Shown: positions 15,664 through 24,001, counted from the first letter of the stretch. The stretch is 32,848 nt of DNA from Lentisphaerae bacterium RIFOXYA12_FULL_48_11 (GCA_001804885.1 MHBM01000231.1:1-32848), one strand, 5' to 3'. Translations and numbers: made by a program. The notes: generated by a model not told the origin, from the sequence alone.

Positions 15664-17559
15664 ATGACGACAAAAACTTGCATGGCGGCTATGTTGGGCG
15701 TGATATTCTTCGGCAACATAATATGGGCACAAGGGGGTACGAATGCGCTACCCGAGATTCTGGTGACGGCCTCTCCCATTACTCAGGGCGAGAGTGTCGG
15801 AAAGGATGGAGGTAACGTTTCGGTTGTTGGGCGAGATCAGATTGAAAGATTGGATGCCAAAGAATTGCCGTCCGCGCTTAGACAGGTTCCAGGTGTAACG
15901 ATCTCGCGCTATAATCCGCTTGGTTCATATGGTGGAGAGAGCGGCGGGTCGGTGTACATAAGGGGGCAGGGAGCCGGCCGGCCGGGTAGTGAGATCAAGA
16001 TATATTCTGATGGTGCACCGCGGGAATCAGGGGTATGGTCCCATCCCATAATGGATATGGTGCCTGTGGATTTTGCCGGAGCTATATCTGTTTTTAAGGG
16101 TCCTCAGCCGCAAGCTTATCCGGGAACTTTTGGCGCTGTAAATATTGACACCCTGCGACGTTTAAAACCGGGATACGAGACTGAGTTAAATCTGGGGTAT
16201 GGCACATATGATACAATATCATCTTCACTATCCCATGGTGGTAAAGTGGAATGGTTTGATTATTATGTCGGAGCTTCGCATAAAGAATCCGACGGGCATC
16301 GTTCTCATGGTGATGCAAGCCTGGATAATCAATTTCTGAGGCTTGGTGCCGATCTCTCGGATAAAGACCATCTTTCTTATATCTTCCAGAGAACAGACAA
16401 CTGGAGTCGCGATCCCGGTCGAATAGACAGCATAACACCTGACTTGAACAAGTTTTCCACGGAAACCATGACACATGTGCTGCGTCTTGATGACGCTTAC
16501 GATCTTTTTCAGGGGTTTTCTCTTTTTTATTATGATTATGGCAAGATTCGCTGGGCAAAGGACAATCTCAGCGGTGCCGGAACGCCTGCGGGAAGTTCAA
16601 ATACTGACTGGGATAACTATGGCTTCCGTTCGTCGTATGACATGCCACTTGATAAACTGACTCTTACAGGAAGCCTTCACGTGGATTCAGCTGGCGGCGA
16701 ATCAAGAAACATCACCACGAGCGGTTCTGTTCCGTTTAGTTTCGAGGATCGGTTTACGACAATTTCTCCTTATTTAGGAGCCCGATATGCCTTGGATGTG
16801 AGCGATGTTACGATAACACCTTCAGTCGGTGCAAGGTACTATGATAACAGCGAATTTGATTCCGAGACTGCACCTTGCGTGGCTCTTTTGGTCGAGAGAA
16901 AAGGAGTGCAGGTGTTTGCATCGCATGCCCGAGGTGTGAATTACCCGGGAGTCTATGTCAAAGGTGTATCCGCTTCGACAATGAGTCAGCTGGAAGCGGA
17001 AATTATTGATAATACCGAAGTCGGTGTACACTGGGATCTCTCCAGGCTGATTGCCTTTCAGGCTTCGGTATTCCATTATGAGGGAGACAATCGTCTCCAA
17101 TACACGCAGAATGGTATTTTGAATGTTGGCGAAATCGAGGCCGATGGAACCGAAGCTGTGATGCACCTGAATCCTTTTGACGATCTGGCTCTGTTTGCGG
17201 GTTTTACGTTTCTGCATCCTGATGGGGATATGACTCCCCGGATGCCTGATTTAAGCGCCAGCGCTGGAGTTTCTTATAAGATTACCAAATATATTAAGAT
17301 CGACCTCGATGCAGAATATGTTGATGATCAATATGCTTACAATGGACGATCAGGGAGTCCCTCGGCCCAGGATCTCGAGAAGGTTGACAGTTACTTGGTG
17401 GCCAACAGCAAGCTCTCCCTGGATCTGGCGTTATTCTCCCGTCTGAACGGTGAACTGTATGTTGCAGCGGAGAATATTACGGACGAGGAATACGAATTCC
17501 TTTCAGGTTATCCGATGCCGGGAACAACTTATTCTTCCGGGATGAGGTTAAAGTTTTAG
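15664..17559 (+). CDS. TonB-dependent receptor of a NikR-linked uptake operon
   Basis: A 631-residue outer-membrane receptor: signal peptide (cleavage near IWAQG), TonB box EILVTA (residues 31-36), a plug domain with LPSALRQVPGVTISR and VYIRGQGAGRPG, and a barrel ending in YSSGMRLKF. The plug has AISVFKGPQPQAYPGTFGAV, a variant of the usual RIEVLRGP motif. Barrel loops carry several His (SHKESDGHRSHGD). It is clearly different from the BtuB-like receptor in this window. The gene is followed within 45 bases by an ECF S component, so its ligand is presumably the ECF substrate. Nickel or a nickel/cobalt chelate is suggested only by the adjacent nikR. Confidence 0.9.
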   Translation: MTTKTCMAAMLGVIFFGNIIWAQGGTNALPEILVTASPITQGESVGKDGGNVSVVGRDQIERLDAKELPSALRQVPGVTISRYNPLGSYGGESGGSVYIRGQGAGRPGSEIKIYSDGAPRESGVWSHPIMDMVPVDFAGAISVFKGPQPQAYPGTFGAVNIDTLRRLKPGYETELNLGYGTYDTISSSLSHGGKVEWFDYYVGASHKESDGHRSHGDASLDNQFLRLGADLSDKDHLSYIFQRTDNWSRDPGRIDSITPDLNKFSTETMTHVLRLDDAYDLFQGFSLFYYDYGKIRWAKDNLSGAGTPAGSSNTDWDNYGFRSSYDMPLDKLTLTGSLHVDSAGGESRNITTSGSVPFSFEDRFTTISPYLGARYALDVSDVTITPSVGARYYDNSEFDSETAPCVALLVERKGVQVFASHARGVNYPGVYVKGVSASTMSQLEAEIIDNTEVGVHWDLSRLIAFQASVFHYEGDNRLQYTQNGILNVGEIEADGTEAVMHLNPFDDLALFAGFTFLHPDGDMTPRMPDLSASAGVSYKITKYIKIDLDAEYVDDQYAYNGRSGSPSAQDLEKVDSYLVANSKLSLDLALFSRLNGELYVAAENITDEEYEFLSGYPMPGTTYSSGMRLKF

Positions 17560-17602
17560 ATCCTCCGATTCGTGTTGGTTTTGCGGAGCAAGGGAAATGA
17601 TG

Positions 17603-18133
17603 ATGAAGAATCGAGATCTGGCGTATTGCGGGCTGTTTGGGGCAGCGGCACTACTTTTGCCGGTGTTATTTCATCTAGTCCACTTGGGACATATCTTCAT
17701 GCCGATGTACTTGCCTCTGGTTACACTGGCATTCTTTGTCCGTCCCGGCATGTCGGCGCTAACGGCCCTTGTTGTTCCCCTTTTGTCCGGGGCGGTTACA
17801 GGAATGCCTCCGTTCTATCCGCCTGTTGCGCCTGTGATGTCTGTTGAATTGGCACTAATGGCCCTGATTATTGGATTCTTACGTTTTCTTCTCCCGCGTA
17901 CGAAGGTGTTGATCGTCTTGATCCCTGTGCTTGTTATCGGAAGAGTGGCAAGTGCTGGATTGATGTATCTGATTGCCAGATTCATGGAACTTCCGGCAAA
18001 ATTTATTGCAGGAATATCTTTTCTAAGTGGTTGGCCGGGCATTATCCTTATGATCGTTGTCGTTCCTGCAATTGTGCGGCTGTCAAATAACCAAGTTCAA
18101 ATACTGGAGACATCAAAACCAAATGAAAGATGA
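17603..18133 (+). CDS. ECF transporter S component (substrate-binding membrane subunit)
   Basis: A roughly 176-residue, very hydrophobic protein with five or six membrane helices. It resembles the S components whose N-terminal part carries a G-x-x-x-x-PM-[HY]-x-P motif (here GHIFMPMYLPL) and a later TGMPPFYPPVAPVMSVELA segment. It would be the substrate-specificity subunit for the EcfT/EcfA pair encoded downstream. It is not CbiM/NikM, which start with a conserved metal-binding MHI. Three ATGs run in tandem at 17597, 17600 and 17603. The last is best placed relative to AGGGA at 17591. Its 3' end overlaps the following methyltransferase by 11 bases. Substrate unknown. Confidence 0.8.
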   Translation: MKNRDLAYCGLFGAAALLLPVLFHLVHLGHIFMPMYLPLVTLAFFVRPGMSALTALVVPLLSGAVTGMPPFYPPVAPVMSVELALMALIIGFLRFLLPRTKVLIVLIPVLVIGRVASAGLMYLIARFMELPAKFIAGISFLSGWPGIILMIVVVPAIVRLSNNQVQILETSKPNER

Positions 18134-18737
18134 GACTATTTCTGATCCCAGGATGGAATTCTTCGATTCCATCGCTGATAAATGGGATACCTGGCATGAT
18201 TTGCCTGATGTAAATATTCAATTATGCGCCATGCTTGAAGAGTTTGGTGTAAGCGATAACGAATCCGTTCTGGATGTAGGATGTGGTACCGGAAATCTAA
18301 CAATAGCGCTTCTACAAAGACTCGGGCCGTCAGGCCGGATTATTGCAGTTGATATCTCAAAACAAATGCTCGAACGAGCTAGGGGAAAAGTTAGTGACGA
18401 TCGCGTAACCTGGCATCATTCATCAGCAGACCGGCTCGCAATTGCCGATAACACCCTGGATCGTGTTATTTGTTTTTCGGTATGGCCTCATTTTAAAGAC
18501 TTTGAGGGTATTACAAGAGAGTTTTATCGAGTACTGCGATCGGGAGGATACCTGAATATATTACATTTGATACCACGATCAAAAGTTAATCAAATCCATG
18601 CAGAAGCACATCCTTCAGTTCATCATGACCATCTTGCTTCTGCCGGCAAAACCTCGGACTTGCTCAAGAATAACCGGTTTAAGGTCATCTCCACGACCGA
18701 TAATGAACAGCGCTACATAATAACAGCATGCAAGTAA
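18123..18737 (+). CDS. Class I SAM-dependent methyltransferase inside the ECF operon
   Basis: A 204-residue Rossmann-fold methyltransferase. Motif I is VLDVGCGTGNLT, motif II is IIAVDISKQML, and the motif IV/post region is LDRVICFSVWPHF with LRSGGYLNILHL. The segment IHAEAHPSVHHDHLASAG is His-rich (five His), which could bind metal. The ATG at 18123 lies inside the S-component gene, giving an 11-base overlap and probable translational coupling; an upstream frame would overlap further and is not needed. Small-molecule methylation is inferred from fold. Its place between the S and T subunits suggests it acts on the imported compound. Confidence 0.85.
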   Translation: MKDETISDPRMEFFDSIADKWDTWHDLPDVNIQLCAMLEEFGVSDNESVLDVGCGTGNLTIALLQRLGPSGRIIAVDISKQMLERARGKVSDDRVTWHHSSADRLAIADNTLDRVICFSVWPHFKDFEGITREFYRVLRSGGYLNILHLIPRSKVNQIHAEAHPSVHHDHLASAGKTSDLLKNNRFKVISTTDNEQRYIITACK

Positions 18738-18747
18738 GGATGAATCT

Positions 18748-19497
18748 GTGACATCATTCCTTGATCTCTGGGGTTCAGGTGATGGCTATATGCGGAGAAT
18801 AACTCCCTCTACGCGTATCATTTGCGGGATAGTCATTCTCGCAAGTTGTCTCGTTTTGCCGGTATATAAACCTCTGGGTTTTTATATTATCTGTGGCTCC
18901 ACTATTACCTGGGTGCTTCTTTGCGGAATCCCATGGAAGAATATAACCGGCTTGTTGCTGTATGCTTTCTTACTCTTTCTTCCATTGTTTCTTCTCATAC
19001 CCTGGATAGACCACCATCCTTCAGGCGGTTGCAATTGGTACGATGCTACGAAAGTCCCCATGGAAATTAGTATTCGTGGAACAGCCTGTATTCTTGTTTG
19101 TGCGTCAACAATTGCAATTCTCGACTTGTCCGAATTCAGTACAGGGCTTTCTCGCTTATCAATTCCCCGCATGATAACAAGTCTTGTCATTCAGATTGTT
19201 CATCAAACCGCGATGCTGGCAAATGAATCACGGAGGATCTCCGCTGCTCTACGAGTACGCGGAGTACCATCGGGCTACATGGCTAGACTCAGATTTCTGC
19301 CGGCGCTGCCCACTATTTGGCTTCTAAGAGTCATGAACCGTGCCGAACGTATTGCCGCCGCCATGGAGCTGCGTGGCTTTGAAATCACAGCAAGAACCTC
19401 AAATGAATCGATATCTGTGTTAGACATTTTGGTTATGGCTGCAGTTATACTCTTGTTTGGAACAAGTATCTCAATCAGATGGCTGGGTGCTTTATGA
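18748..19497 (+). CDS. ECF transporter transmembrane subunit (EcfT/CbiQ family)
   Basis: A 249-residue membrane protein of the CbiQ/EcfT family, with about five to six hydrophobic helices in the N-terminal and C-terminal parts. Both coupling-helix signatures are present: AALRVRG and, later, AAMELRGFE, the paired Ala-Arg-Gly motifs that dock in the ATPase dimer. The start is GTG 18748, with AAGGA seven bases upstream. Its stop overlaps the start of the ATPase (ATGA). It would couple ATP hydrolysis to toppling of the S component encoded two genes upstream. Confidence 0.88.
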   Translation: MTSFLDLWGSGDGYMRRITPSTRIICGIVILASCLVLPVYKPLGFYIICGSTITWVLLCGIPWKNITGLLLYAFLLFLPLFLLIPWIDHHPSGGCNWYDATKVPMEISIRGTACILVCASTIAILDLSEFSTGLSRLSIPRMITSLVIQIVHQTAMLANESRRISAALRVRGVPSGYMARLRFLPALPTIWLLRVMNRAERIAAAMELRGFEITARTSNESISVLDILVMAAVILLFGTSISIRWLGAL

Positions 19498-20192
19498 AAA
19501 CTGCTCTTACCTATCAAAATGTCTCTGCCAGATACCGTCAGGAGGATCGGCCCGTCATAAGGGGAATCTCGCTGGATATCGTTCCAGAGGAACGTGTGGC
19601 ATTGCTGGGACTCAATGGTTCGGGCAAGACTACATTACTATATTCTGCGGTAGGATTAGTCCCGTTCGATGGCGTCATTTCTGTATGCGATATTCCTTTA
19701 TCGAGAGCGACCGAACGACAAGTCCGTGATAGCATTGGATTTCTGTTTGGCATTCCAGACGATCAGATCCTATTTCCAAGTGTGATTGATGACGTTTCCT
19801 TCACGCTGGAGCGGAGAGGCGTTTCCCGGGACGAAGCACGACAGAAAGTGCGGCCGGTTATGGAAATGCTCGGTATCGAAAATCTAGCTTCTCGTTCACC
19901 TCACCGTTTGTCCCATGGTCAAATGCAGCGTGTTGCTCTAGCCGGTGCGCTCGCTGCAAACCCGCCGTTACTACTACTCGACGAACCCTCAGCAGCGCTT
20001 GATCCGGTTGGCAAAGAAGAGCTTGCGGAATTACTTGCTTCGCTGGACGCCGCCATGTTTATTGCAACTCATGATATTGACTTTGTACGGAGGGTATGCA
20101 ATCGGTTTATCGTACTTGCAAACGGCGTTGTCGCAGAAGACATAACGGATCCAGAACGTATCGCACGTTACTGGTTTGACCGTAAGAAATGA
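19494..20192 (+). CDS. ECF transporter ATP-binding protein (EcfA/CbiO family)
   Basis: A 232-residue ABC ATPase. Motifs: Walker A GLNGSGKTT, Q-loop LFGIPDDQILFPSV (the long FQnPddQ-like Q-loop typical of EcfA/CbiO), signature LSHGQMQRVALAGAL, Walker B LLLLDEPSAALDP and H-loop ATHDIDF. Only one EcfA is encoded, so the transporter should use an ATPase homodimer, as in dedicated Ni/Co or biotin ECF systems. That argues for a solitary rather than a shared ECF module. The ATG at 19494 overlaps the EcfT stop. Confidence 0.92.
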   Translation: MKTALTYQNVSARYRQEDRPVIRGISLDIVPEERVALLGLNGSGKTTLLYSAVGLVPFDGVISVCDIPLSRATERQVRDSIGFLFGIPDDQILFPSVIDDVSFTLERRGVSRDEARQKVRPVMEMLGIENLASRSPHRLSHGQMQRVALAGALAANPPLLLLDEPSAALDPVGKEELAELLASLDAAMFIATHDIDFVRRVCNRFIVLANGVVAEDITDPERIARYWFDRKK

Positions 20193-20229
20193 ACTTGTGA
20201 AAGTCTCAGGAAAACAACAGATTAGAAAT

Positions 20230-20877
20230 ATGACAAACCACGGAATTAACGAGGTCAATTTACGGTTTGACAAGGTGGCGGCTGAGTGGGATTCCAATCC
20301 GAGAAGGATTGAAATGGCCAAAGCAGTAGGTGAGACGATTCGAAAGGCTGTAAAGCTTTGTCCCGATATGAAGGTTATGGACTTTGGGGCAGGGACGGGT
20401 TTGCTTACCTTGGCGTTACTACCGGATGTTGGCAGCATTGTGGCTGTAGATACGTCGGAAGAAATGTTGCGTGTTTTGGAAAAGAAACTCAAGACACTAC
20501 AAATCGCAAATGTTAGAACGCTGCTTTGTGATGTCGCCAAGACAGTGCTACCGACTGCCGAGTTTGACTTGATAGTAAGTTCCATGGTTTTGCACCACCT
20601 TCCTGATGTACAGCAGGTGATTCGTCGGTTACAACCCTGCCTTAAGTCTGGAGGGGTGATTGCCTTGGCGGACTTGGACTCAGAAGATGGTACGTTTCAT
20701 GCCGATCCGACAGGTGTTTTCCATAAAGGATTTGACCGTAACAAAGTTTGTGAATGGCTTGGTAATGCCGGCTTTACCGGTGTTTCTGCGCAAGATGCGT
20801 ATAGGATCACACGTGCTGAAGCTGATGGCGGTACAAGGCAGTACGGCGTCTTTCTTGTCACTGGTGGTATTAAATAA
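20230..20877 (+). CDS. Class I SAM-dependent methyltransferase, last gene of the ECF operon
   Basis: A 215-residue methyltransferase with motif I VMDFGAGTGLLTL, motif II IVAVDTSEEML, motif IV EFDLIVSSMVLHHLPD and post-motif LKSGGVIALADLD. The N-terminus FDKVAAEWDSNPRRIEMAKA is typical of UbiE-like small-molecule methyltransferases. ATG 20230 is chosen because the homology begins there; a GTG at 20197 is an alternative. The Shine-Dalgarno is weak (AGGAA at 20209). The gap from the EcfA stop is 37 bases. It shares little with the first methyltransferase of the operon apart from motifs, so they probably do different reactions. Confidence 0.85.
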   Translation: MTNHGINEVNLRFDKVAAEWDSNPRRIEMAKAVGETIRKAVKLCPDMKVMDFGAGTGLLTLALLPDVGSIVAVDTSEEMLRVLEKKLKTLQIANVRTLLCDVAKTVLPTAEFDLIVSSMVLHHLPDVQQVIRRLQPCLKSGGVIALADLDSEDGTFHADPTGVFHKGFDRNKVCEWLGNAGFTGVSAQDAYRITRAEADGGTRQYGVFLVTGGIK

Positions 20878-20912
20878 TCCTAAACTGTGGCGATATCTTT
20901 GCCGGGATTATT
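20873..20912. terminator. Possible bidirectional hairpin at the end of the ECF operon
   Basis: AATAATCC (20873-20880) and GGATTATT (20905-20912) form an 8-bp stem, with an inner GGC/GCC pairing. It spans the last methyltransferase stop and the end of the convergent Cys-rich ORF. There is no T tract on either strand, so efficient intrinsic termination is uncertain. Confidence 0.4.
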
Positions 20913-21096
20913 GACTGACATGATTACCGGTTGCACTCATCTGTTTCTGCTTTGCGTATGCCCTGCATGCCGGGCAGGATTTTTCGAATTTCCGGAGGGC
21001 CCGAGCATAGCCGCTGCTTGGCCATTGCCTGGCCATGATACAGAAAGGACACACAGCGCATATAGATGCCAGTATTCGTGTTGAAATATTATTCAT
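20908..21096 (-). CDS. Cys-rich mini-protein (hypothetical)
   Basis: A 62-residue ORF with ATG start at 21096. It contains ICAVCPFC near residue 12 and SCPAC near residue 40, i.e. two CPxC motifs plus an extra Cys. That is a layout expected of a small zinc ribbon or metal carrier rather than a random frame. The spacer is basic (ARALRKFEK). The ribosome-binding site is weak. It sits between the ECF operon and a small lipoprotein, on the same strand as the latter. I do not recognise a family; it could be a chance ORF. Confidence 0.4.
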   Translation of the reverse strand: MNNISTRILASICAVCPFCIMARQWPSSGYARALRKFEKSCPACRAYAKQKQMSATGNHVSQ

Positions 21097-21127
21097 AATT
21101 TCTGTCCCGATAGCTCATGGCTGCTCA

Positions 21128-21526
21128 CTACATGGATGTGATGTTCTGTCCGAAGTCAGCAATAAAATATTTCCCGTCGATCCTGGTAAAGTTGGCGTAA
21201 CATCCAAACTGGCCCAGAATCAGTGTTTGGTTCCCCTGGGTAATAACTTTCCCCCCCTTCAGCCACCCGTAATAATAGGGCAATTTTTCCAGTTTGTTCT
21301 TCTGGAATATCTTCTTCCAGTCTGCGCCGTATTCTGCTTTAAGATTATCTGTGTATTCCGGTGCCAGCATGTTGTTTATGATGCAGGAATATTTCTTAGT
21401 CTTGGCTTTTTCTGTGGCGAGCGCAACAGCCTGTTCCCATGAAGTGGCAGGATTTCTGCCGATTTCCCCGGTAACGCAGGATGACAGACATAAAATGGTC
21501 AATGCAAGTATAGTCAGTTTATTCAT
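21128..21526 (-). CDS. Small hypothetical lipoprotein
   Basis: A 132-residue protein with a lipoprotein signal peptide and lipobox LSSC (Cys17). The mature part begins VTGEIGRNPATSWEQAVALA and carries a short helix, then a beta-rich C-terminal half with LPYYYGWLKGGKV and FGCYANFTRIDGKY, reminiscent of a small periplasmic beta-sandwich or lipocalin-like fold. I do not recognise a named family. It lies between the Cys-rich ORF and the ArsR/methyltransferase pair, on the same strand. Its own start is well defined by the signal sequence. Function unknown. Confidence 0.7.
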   Translation of the reverse strand: MNKLTILALTILCLSSCVTGEIGRNPATSWEQAVALATEKAKTKKYSCIINNMLAPEYTDNLKAEYGADWKKIFQKNKLEKLPYYYGWLKGGKVITQGNQTLILGQFGCYANFTRIDGKYFIADFGQNITSM

Positions 21527-21566
21527 GTGAGTGATAACATTTACACGATATCAGGCCGAGGTTCAA

Positions 21567-22127
21567 TCACTCTTTCGAGACTGCAATCCAAACGCGGAAC
21601 CTGTCTTCGTGAACCAGCTGCGCATGCCCGCCGAGAGCATCGATCATCCTGATCATGATTCCGGGTGGAAAGAAGTTACTCCTCATCATGAAGATATTTT
21701 CCAGAAAGGCAGCCAATTTTACAGGGAGGCGGTTGCAGTGGGGTTCTTCGATCAGCAGGCGCCCTGACAACTTGAGAACCCTGAGCAGTTCCTTGATTGC
21801 GGTGCCTTGGTCCTTTAAATGATGGAAGGCATCAACAAGCATAATTCTGTCAAAACAATTGTCGGGGAATGGAAGGTCTTCCAGATGGGCTAACGTGGTG
21901 ACCATTCCCTTGATCTTTGCAGCATGCAGCATTCTAGGGGAAGAGTCGCACACGACGATGAATCTTGCTGCATCCTGCAGACATCGTGATGCCCTGCCGG
22001 TACCTCCTGCGGCATCAAGAATAATGCCGTTTGTTGGAGGTTCCAGTAGCGAGTTCAGTAGTCGCTGATCGGGACCTTTAATGAGCCTGTCGTAGATAGG
22101 TGCAAGATGATCAAAATGGTCGAACAT
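21567..22127 (-). CDS. Class I SAM methyltransferase (UbiE-like) next to arsR
   Basis: A 186-residue methyltransferase. It starts FDHFDHLAPIYDRLIKGP, which is the usual N-terminal cap of UbiE-type enzymes. Motif I is ILDAAGGTGRASR, motif IV FDRIMLVDAFHHLKD and post-motif LKLSGRLLIEEPH. It does not have the Cys set of the arsenite methylase ArsM. The gene begins 14 bases after the ArsR stop, so the pair is an operon, and the regulator may sense the compound or metal linked to the enzyme. This is the third small methyltransferase within 4 kb. Substrate unknown. Confidence 0.85.
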   Translation of the reverse strand: MFDHFDHLAPIYDRLIKGPDQRLLNSLLEPPTNGIILDAAGGTGRASRCLQDAARFIVVCDSSPRMLHAAKIKGMVTTLAHLEDLPFPDNCFDRIMLVDAFHHLKDQGTAIKELLRVLKLSGRLLIEEPHCNRLPVKLAAFLENIFMMRSNFFPPGIMIRMIDALGGHAQLVHEDRFRVWIAVSKE

Positions 22128-22141
22128 CGCCGGTGCCCGGG

Positions 22142-22465
22142 TTAATTATTGTCGTTCTCTAAAAATTTATTTCTTCTTTGTGCATCTGCGCGAACAACAT
22201 CAACCGCGCAATCGAATGCCTTGAGAATGCATGGGGTCTGCAGATGATAAAAAACCTTCATGCCATCACGCCGGTCGCTGACTATGCCGGCTTTTTTGAG
22301 CATCGACAAATGTCTGGAGATGTTTGACTGGTCGATATCTGCCAGTTCATTTAACTCGCAAACGCAGCGATCTTTGTCGACGAGTGAGGTGACTATCAGA
22401 ACACGTATAGGGTGGGCCAATGCCTTCAGAATATCAGCTCTAATTTTTGCCTGTTCATATTTCAT
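22142..22465 (-). CDS. ArsR-family metalloregulator
   Basis: A 107-residue winged-helix repressor. The recognition region reads IDQSNISRHLSMLKKAGIV, and the wing is RRDGMKVFYHL. It carries CVCELNEL in the alpha-3 position, matching the ELCVCDL metal box of ArsR/SmtB sensors, so metal or metalloid sensing is likely. Extra Cys at CILKAFDCAVD near the C-terminus could complete a site. It precedes a methyltransferase gene by 14 bases and is probably autoregulatory. The 90 bases between it and the porin gene (22466-22555) hold a weak AT-rich hairpin. Confidence 0.88.
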   Translation of the reverse strand: MKYEQAKIRADILKALAHPIRVLIVTSLVDKDRCVCELNELADIDQSNISRHLSMLKKAGIVSDRRDGMKVFYHLQTPCILKAFDCAVDVVRADAQRRNKFLENDNN

Positions 22466-22555
22466 GTAGATGTTACGCGCCTACCTTCCTTATTATCCGG
22501 TCAGATTATTGCGACCGCCGGAATTTTGCAAAATACTTTTTCTCAGTATTCGGAC

Positions 22556-24001
22556 TCAGAACTTATATATGATCTGCCACTGGCCGAAAAAGGCAGTCTC
22601 ATCCGTGAGATAGTAATTACCGCTATCAAGTATCTCTAGTATAATTCGAAAGGTTAACTTGTCGCCAGAACAAAGACAATCTTGAGCTGCATCATAATCG
22701 AGTTTTGCACTATACCACCAGCCTCTATCCTTTCCAGAACCCAAACCGTCGTCCTCCGGGGCGGTTACATATGATATTCCTAAAGATGTTCTTATGTTCT
22801 GTATAACAGTGGCAGAAAGAAAGAACATTGGCATCGTCAGATTGGTCCATCGGCATCGCGAAAACGTACGGCATAACAGGTCACTATGTTGCGTATAGCG
22901 AGCCCAAACCGGTTCCCATCCTTCATCCCTTGTTGTGGATGGATCGTCGCCAGAAAGATAGTAGAATTCTGCTTCCACTGCTGGCTTGAGCGATTCGAAA
23001 ATCGGAATGTCCTGCGTCAGCACAGCGTCCACCATAAAAGCTGAGATATCCAGATCACCTCGTTCACCGAACTGGCAGGCACCTTCGAAACTTCCACGTG
23101 CGCTCCTGCAAAATTTTGGGGCAAAATAAATACCGACTGTGTACAAGTCAAGGGCTGGATTTTCGATCACCTTTGCCGATGCGTCAAGTGTCTGCCATGC
23201 AAGCTTGGGCTGGATCCACTCGCCGGACGAATTCTTCTTGGCGGCCTGTGTCCAGTCATCGTCATGCTTATAGAGGGTATAGGTTTCAAAGGGGCATGTT
23301 GCGACAGAATTATTTTTCAAATATAAGCCAGCTCCAGTTTCCGTTATGTCGTCATCTGCTGAGGTATAGCCGGTCAGATCGCGGTCAACAGAATCGACGG
23401 CGAGATCATCCTTTGGCGGCATATAAATACCAAACGCATCTAATGACGTTTTTCCCGTGGGCTTCCATGTTGCACGAACTGCATTGAAATAGCGAGAGCG
23501 TGAACCGTCTTCTCCGGTTCCGTCATATATGACCCTACCTTTGCCGTACAATGGTTTATCTGTCCCGTCCACCATAAAGTCCTGTCGTCCGATGCGAAGA
23601 GAAAACGATCCTTCCAGCAGACCATGTAAATCAATGTATATGTTGTCAAAGACTAGTTCATCCGGCCATTCATAGTTTGCAGATTCCGAGACGCCATCTT
23701 GATCGGGGGCGAACCAGTGACGGAACTCGTTGAGGGCGCGAATCCGCAATGTCACATGTTCGACGGGATCATATTCCATCCATAGACGTGTTCTCATTCG
23801 CAAATAGTTATCATCTATCACCTTGGAGGGTGATTCAATATTATCCATTGTTTCCTGCCGCAGACGGAAATCACCACCGTTTCGCAGCGAACTGCGGACT
23901 TCGTTCTCTTTCTCCTGAGCGAGCACATATTCTCCCAAAACAAAACACAAGAGCATGCATAATGCCAACCGCCATGTTACGTTCGAGATTGCTATTCTCA
24001 T
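22556..24001 (-). CDS. Alginate-export-type outer-membrane beta-barrel
   Basis: A 481-residue outer-membrane protein with a signal peptide (hydrophobic residues 10-28, cleavage after VLAQ). The region LRNGGDFRLRQETMDNI and DNYLRMRTRLWMEYDP is the typical start of the Alginate_exp barrel domain. It continues with FDNIYIDLHGLLEGSFSLRI and GRQDFMVDG and ends FGQWQIIYKF, a terminal Phe as expected for a BAM substrate. Such barrels are channels for many solutes, not just alginate. It follows an ABC importer ATPase by 140 bases on the same strand and probably provides outer-membrane passage for that importer's substrate. Confidence 0.82.
   Translation of the reverse strand: MRIAISNVTWRLALCMLLCFVLGEYVLAQEKENEVRSSLRNGGDFRLRQETMDNIESPSKVIDDNYLRMRTRLWMEYDPVEHVTLRIRALNEFRHWFAPDQDGVSESANYEWPDELVFDNIYIDLHGLLEGSFSLRIGRQDFMVDGTDKPLYGKGRVIYDGTGEDGSRSRYFNAVRATWKPTGKTSLDAFGIYMPPKDDLAVDSVDRDLTGYTSADDDITETGAGLYLKNNSVATCPFETYTLYKHDDDWTQAAKKNSSGEWIQPKLAWQTLDASAKVIENPALDLYTVGIYFAPKFCRSARGSFEGACQFGERGDLDISAFMVDAVLTQDIPIFESLKPAVEAEFYYLSGDDPSTTRDEGWEPVWARYTQHSDLLCRTFSRCRWTNLTMPMFFLSATVIQNIRTSLGISYVTAPEDDGLGSGKDRGWWYSAKLDYDAAQDCLCSGDKLTFRIILEILDSGNYYLTDETAFFGQWQIIYKF

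Noticed and set aside
15100-15664. E. coli-type NikR operator (GTATGA-N16-TCATAC)
   Set aside because: No such pair was found; only the unrelated palindrome and repeated word reported above are present.
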